From Tropicibacter alexandrii (GTDB taxonomy: Bacteria; Pseudomonadota; Alphaproteobacteria; Rhodobacterales; Rhodobacteraceae): a stretch of DNA of 64,000 bases. The notes beneath the pieces were generated by a model that did no database searches, was not told where the DNA came from, and saw nothing but the letters and a program-made list of their open reading frames with translations. Position 1 is the first letter of the stretch. Each line of letters begins with the position of its first letter. The stretch lies in contig NZ_RCTZ02000002.1 of the NCBI RefSeq assembly GCF_003667315.2, forward strand, positions 124,001-188,000, written 5' to 3'. The position numbers and the translations under genes were made by a program. Positions 61,395 to 64,000 of this stretch are shown here, piece after piece.

Positions 61395-61420
61395 GTAGGA
61401 TGGGTTCGAACCCATCCTAC
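61395..61420. repeat. 26-bp palindrome family, copy 7 (TTCGAA centre)
   Basis: Perfect 26-bp palindrome with half-site GTAGGATGGGTTC; the centre is TTCGAA where other copies have TGATCA. It lies in the divergent gap 35 bases before pyk. Confidence 0.95.
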
Positions 61421-61455
61421 CTTCCGTAATTCCGCCCAGAAACGAGGCACCCGAC

Positions 61456-62901
61456 ATGAAACGCGACCGCAAGACGAAAATCGTGGCCACACTTGGCCCG
61501 GCCTCCAACACCTACGAGATGATCCGCAAGCTGCACGAGGCCGGGGCCGACGTCTTTCGCCTGAACATGTCGCATGGCAGCCACCCCGAGATTGCCGAGC
61601 GTCACCGCATGATCCGCCAGGTGGAAAAGGACCTTGACAGTCCCATCGCCATCCTCGCGGACCTTCAGGGGCCGAAACTGCGCGTCGGCGTCTTTGCCAA
61701 TGACAGCGAGGAACTGGAATGGGGCGAGACCTTCCGCCTCGACCTCAGCGACGAGCCGGGCACGCACAAGCGCGTGCAACTGCCGCATCCCGAGATCTTT
61801 GCCGCGCTCGAAGTGGGCACATCGCTGCTCGTCAATGATGGCAAGATCCGCTTGCGGGTCGAGGAATGCGGCGACGATTTCGCCAATTGCACGGTCGTGA
61901 CCGGCGGCACGATTTCGAACCGCAAGGGCGTCAACGTGCCCGACGTGGTGCTGCCCGTGGCGGCGCTGTCGGAGAAGGACCGCAAGGATCTGGAATTCGT
62001 CTGCGCGCTGGGGGTCGACTGGCTGGCGCTGTCTTTCGTGCAGCGGCCCGAGGATGTCGAGGAAGCTCGTCAACTGGCGGGCGGGCGTGCCGCCATCCTG
62101 TCGAAGATCGAGAAACCGGCGGCGGTCAAAGCCTTCGATTCGATCCTTGCGGTCTCTGACGGGATCATGGTCGCGCGTGGCGACCTGGGCGTGGAACTGC
62201 CTGTCCAGAACGTGCCGCCGATCCAGAAACGCCTCGTGCGCAAGTCGCGCGCGGCGGCCAAGCCGGTGATCGTCGCGACCCAGATGCTCGAATCGATGAT
62301 CGAGTCGCCGATGCCGACCCGGGCCGAGGTCTCGGACGTGGCCACCGCCATCTACGAGGGCACCGACGCGGTCATGCTGTCCGCCGAATCGGCCGCAGGC
62401 GATTACCCGATCGAGGCGGTCACCACGATGAACAACGTGGCGATCGAGGTCGAAAGCGACCCGACCTATACCTCGATCATCGAGGCCTCGCGCACCGCCC
62501 AGCGGACCACCATCGCCGATGGCATCGTCGCCGCCGCGCGCGAGATCGCCGAGACGACGGACATCAAGACGATCTGCTGTTTCACCTCGTCGGGCACCAC
62601 CGCCGCGCTGGTCGCGCGCGAACGCCCGCGCGTGCCGATCATCGCCATGACCTCGTCGCGCGGCGCCGCACGCCGCCTGTCGCTGCATTGGGGCACCCAA
62701 TGCGTGATGACCGGCGAGCTGGAACGCTTCAAGCAGGCGGTGGTCAATGCGGCGCGCGCGGCGCGCTCCGAGGGCTATGCCGACGAGAACGACCAGATCG
62801 TCGTGACCGCCGGCGTGCCCTTCAACCAGCCCGGCACCACGAACATCCTGCGCGTCGCACCTTGTGACGAGCGTTTGATCTATTCCACCGATCCGGAATA
62901 G
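61456..62901 (+). CDS. pyk: Pyruvate kinase
   Basis: A 481-residue PK catalysing phosphoenolpyruvate plus ADP to pyruvate plus ATP. Landmarks: KRDRKTKIVATLGPASNTYEMIRKL, RLNMSHGSH, ILADLQGPKLRVG, the active-site block GIMVARGDLGVELPVQNVPPIQKRLVRKSR, and MTRAEVSDVATAIYEGTDAVMLSAESAAGDYPIEAV-like segment, then the C-terminal domain (ITVVTAGVP-type NDQIVVTAGVPFNQPGTTNILR). A LacI-type operator and a palindrome lie upstream, suggesting control by central-carbon status. A small membrane protein gene follows 23 bases later. Confidence 0.98.
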   Translation: MKRDRKTKIVATLGPASNTYEMIRKLHEAGADVFRLNMSHGSHPEIAERHRMIRQVEKDLDSPIAILADLQGPKLRVGVFANDSEELEWGETFRLDLSDEPGTHKRVQLPHPEIFAALEVGTSLLVNDGKIRLRVEECGDDFANCTVVTGGTISNRKGVNVPDVVLPVAALSEKDRKDLEFVCALGVDWLALSFVQRPEDVEEARQLAGGRAAILSKIEKPAAVKAFDSILAVSDGIMVARGDLGVELPVQNVPPIQKRLVRKSRAAAKPVIVATQMLESMIESPMPTRAEVSDVATAIYEGTDAVMLSAESAAGDYPIEAVTTMNNVAIEVESDPTYTSIIEASRTAQRTTIADGIVAAAREIAETTDIKTICCFTSSGTTAALVARERPRVPIIAMTSSRGAARRLSLHWGTQCVMTGELERFKQAVVNAARAARSEGYADENDQIVVTAGVPFNQPGTTNILRVAPCDERLIYSTDPE

Positions 62902-62924
62902 GCTTTTTCCCGAAAGGGGAGCGC

Positions 62925-63149
62925 ATGGAACCTGATCTGATCCTCGTGGTGGGGCTGGTTTTCCTGGCCCTGTCCATCCCGGCGATCGTGTCGGCGTGGT
63001 CGGACGGGCGTCCGCCACGGGCGGCGGCCATCGTTCTGGTCTGGGGCGGCGGGATGATCGTCTATGCGCTGGGCACCAAGCCGGGTGGCTACGGGTGGGC
63101 GGACTTGCCCGACGCCATTTATGGCGTCATCGCGCGGGCGATATTCTGA
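62925..63149 (+). CDS. Small membrane protein of unknown function
   Basis: A 74-residue protein with two hydrophobic helices ([21 protein letters not shown] and [18 protein letters not shown]) joined by a short polar loop. No family is recognised with confidence. A GGGGAG ribosome-binding site lies 4 bases before ATG 62925. It is read from pyk and is followed by a palindrome before rpmI. Confidence 0.74.
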   Translation: MEPDLILVVGLVFLALSIPAIVSAWSDGRPPRAAAIVLVWGGGMIVYALGTKPGGYGWADLPDAIYGVIARAIF

Positions 63150-63151
63150 AC

Positions 63152-63177
63152 GGGGGATGGGTGATCACCCATCCTAC
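63152..63177. repeat. 26-bp palindrome family, copy 8 (two mismatches)
   Basis: Right arm TCACCCATCCTAC is perfect; the left arm differs from GTAGGATGGGTGA at two positions. It lies two bases after the stop of the small membrane protein gene and 96 bases upstream of rpmI. Confidence 0.85.
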
Positions 63178-63273
63178 CTCTTGCCAAACCCGGGCAACTC
63201 CCCTACACGGCCCCCTCAAACCGCGCGTCCGGCCCAAGCGGCATGCCGAGTCGCGCTTCTAAAGGAGATCGAA

Positions 63274-63474
63274 ATGCCCAAGATGAAGACGAAATCGTCC
63301 GCCAAGAAGCGCTTCAAAGTCAGCGCCACCGGCAAAGTGATCGCAGGTCAGGCTGGCAAGCGCCACGGCATGATCAAGCGCCACAAGAAATTCATCCGCG
63401 ACGCACGCGGCACCACCACGCTGTCCGCCCCTGACGCCAAGATCGTCAAGGGCTACATGCCCTACGACCGCTAA
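63274..63474 (+). CDS. rpmI: 50S ribosomal protein L35
   Basis: A 66-residue very basic protein: [21 protein letters not shown] and [22 protein letters not shown] are diagnostic of L35. AAAGGAGAT is a strong ribosome-binding site at 7 bases. It is directly followed by rplT, 14 bases on, the universal bacterial pairing. No infC gene or L20-type leader is seen upstream; a dispersed palindrome occupies part of that space. Confidence 0.98.
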   Translation: MPKMKTKSSAKKRFKVSATGKVIAGQAGKRHGMIKRHKKFIRDARGTTTLSAPDAKIVKGYMPYDR

Positions 63475-63488
63475 GAGGAGATACAGAT

Positions 63489-63854
63489 ATGTCCCGAGTC
63501 AAAGGCGGAACCGTCACCCACGCGCGTCACAAGAAGGTCATCAAGGCAGCCAAGGGCTACTATGGCCGTCGCAAGAACACCTTCAAGGTGGCCGCACAGG
63601 CCGTCGACAAGGCCAACCAGTACGCAACCCGCGACCGCAAGAACCGCAAGCGCAACTTCCGCGCGCTGTGGATCCAGCGGATCAACGCGGCTGTTCGTGC
63701 GCATGACGAATCGCTGACCTATTCGCGCTTCATCAACGGCCTGAACCTGGCCGGTATCGAAGTCGACCGTAAGGTTCTGGCCGATCTCGCCGTGCACGAG
63801 CCCGAGGCCTTCGCTGCCATCGTCGATCAGGCGAAAGGCGCGCTGCCCGCATAA
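63489..63854 (+). CDS. rplT: 50S ribosomal protein L20
   Basis: A 121-residue L20, needed early in 50S assembly. [70 protein letters not shown] is the family start; the C-terminal globular part [35 protein letters not shown] is complete. It is transcribed with rpmI and ended by a strong terminator. Confidence 0.98.
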   Translation: MSRVKGGTVTHARHKKVIKAAKGYYGRRKNTFKVAAQAVDKANQYATRDRKNRKRNFRALWIQRINAAVRAHDESLTYSRFINGLNLAGIEVDRKVLADLAVHEPEAFAAIVDQAKGALPA

Positions 63855-63878
63855 GGCAACCGCAACACAGCATTTTCG

Positions 63879-63905
63879 AAAGGGCGTCCCGCGGGGCGCC
63901 CTTTT
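63879..63905 (+). terminator. Rho-independent terminator after rplT
   Basis: AAAGGGCG (63879-63886) pairs with CGCCCTTT (63897-63904), with a CCCGCGGG inner palindrome in the loop, ending in T-rich sequence. The last 95 bases of the window beyond it contain no recognised feature. Confidence 0.86.
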
Positions 63906-64000
63906 GCGTGCGTGGCGGCTGTTGCACGGCGGAACCGGGGCCGTCCTGTCACGCCGCGCGGCACCCTTGGGCCGCGTATGTGTGGGATTAGAGATAGATA

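Noticed and set aside
61417-63018. 533-codon frame antisense to pyk
   Set aside because: Shadow of pyk; no recognisable motif.

Overview
The window is GC-rich chromosomal DNA of an alphaproteobacterium, most likely a marine Rhodobacterales (Roseobacter-type) bacterium. The basis is the set of lineage-typical families (DUF1491, DUF1217, DUF2125, DUF3576, DUF1244, DUF3429), ChoXWV choline uptake, a TauR-like MocR regulator, a CtrA-type box and the gene orders rnc/era/recO and rsh-rpoZ. Nearly all of it is core housekeeping sequence. No transposase, integrase, prophage gene, CRISPR array, rRNA or tRNA was recognised.

Layout. Positions 1-11950 run almost entirely on the minus strand: folK, rpoZ, rsh, DUF2062, pdxJ, a secreted unknown, acpS, lepB, rnc, a possible 31-codon ORF, an EamA transporter, era, DUF1491, recO, pgsA, moaD, moaE. 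One plus-strand membrane gene interrupts the run. Positions 12088-16911 are mostly plus: a NYN-domain protein, YqaA, (cytochrome c, minus), ispH, DUF3429, a methyltransferase, rnhA and a TRIC channel. Positions 16940-24000 hold a PatB lyase (minus), then def1-def2-def3-fmt for N-formyl-methionine metabolism with two small membrane proteins, a glutathionyl-hydroquinone reductase, an atypical receiver and an MltB-like transglycosylase. Positions 24040-32380 hold adenine deaminase, an MFS transporter and a choline ABC transporter whose binding-protein gene (choX) is split from choWV by a DUF1217 gene and a GST. Positions 32500-39215 carry enoyl-CoA hydratase/SDR, DUF2125, a second SDR, a UbiH-type monooxygenase and an amidase. 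Positions 39300-48500 carry an aminotransferase plus ftsK, lolA, a lytic-transglycosylase lipoprotein, hspQ, threonine aldolase, a YcgN protein and ribF. Positions 48500-55600 carry a MocR regulator, YggS, a TPR sulfotransferase, a porin, a DUF3576 lipoprotein and a glycosyltransferase. Positions 55900-64000 carry leuS-lptE-holA, DUF1244, N-formylglutamate amidohydrolase, pyk, a small membrane protein and rpmI-rplT.

Non-coding structure is the most distinctive part. Three families of dispersed palindromic repeats sit between genes: (i) a 26-bp palindrome with half-site GTAGGATGGGTGA (eight copies), two copies of which supply the TAG stop codon of a flanking gene; (ii) clusters of tandem 22-bp palindromes of the form CAAG...TTCGAA...CTTG whose arms vary but stay complementary (four clusters); (iii) a TTCTTCTGGC...AAATACC...GGGG element (three copies). 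Other points of note are a third deformylase paralogue that lacks the metal-ligand Cys and the catalytic Glu, a lower-GC, odd-codon patch in leuS just before KMSKS, and a probable LacI-type operator before pyk.
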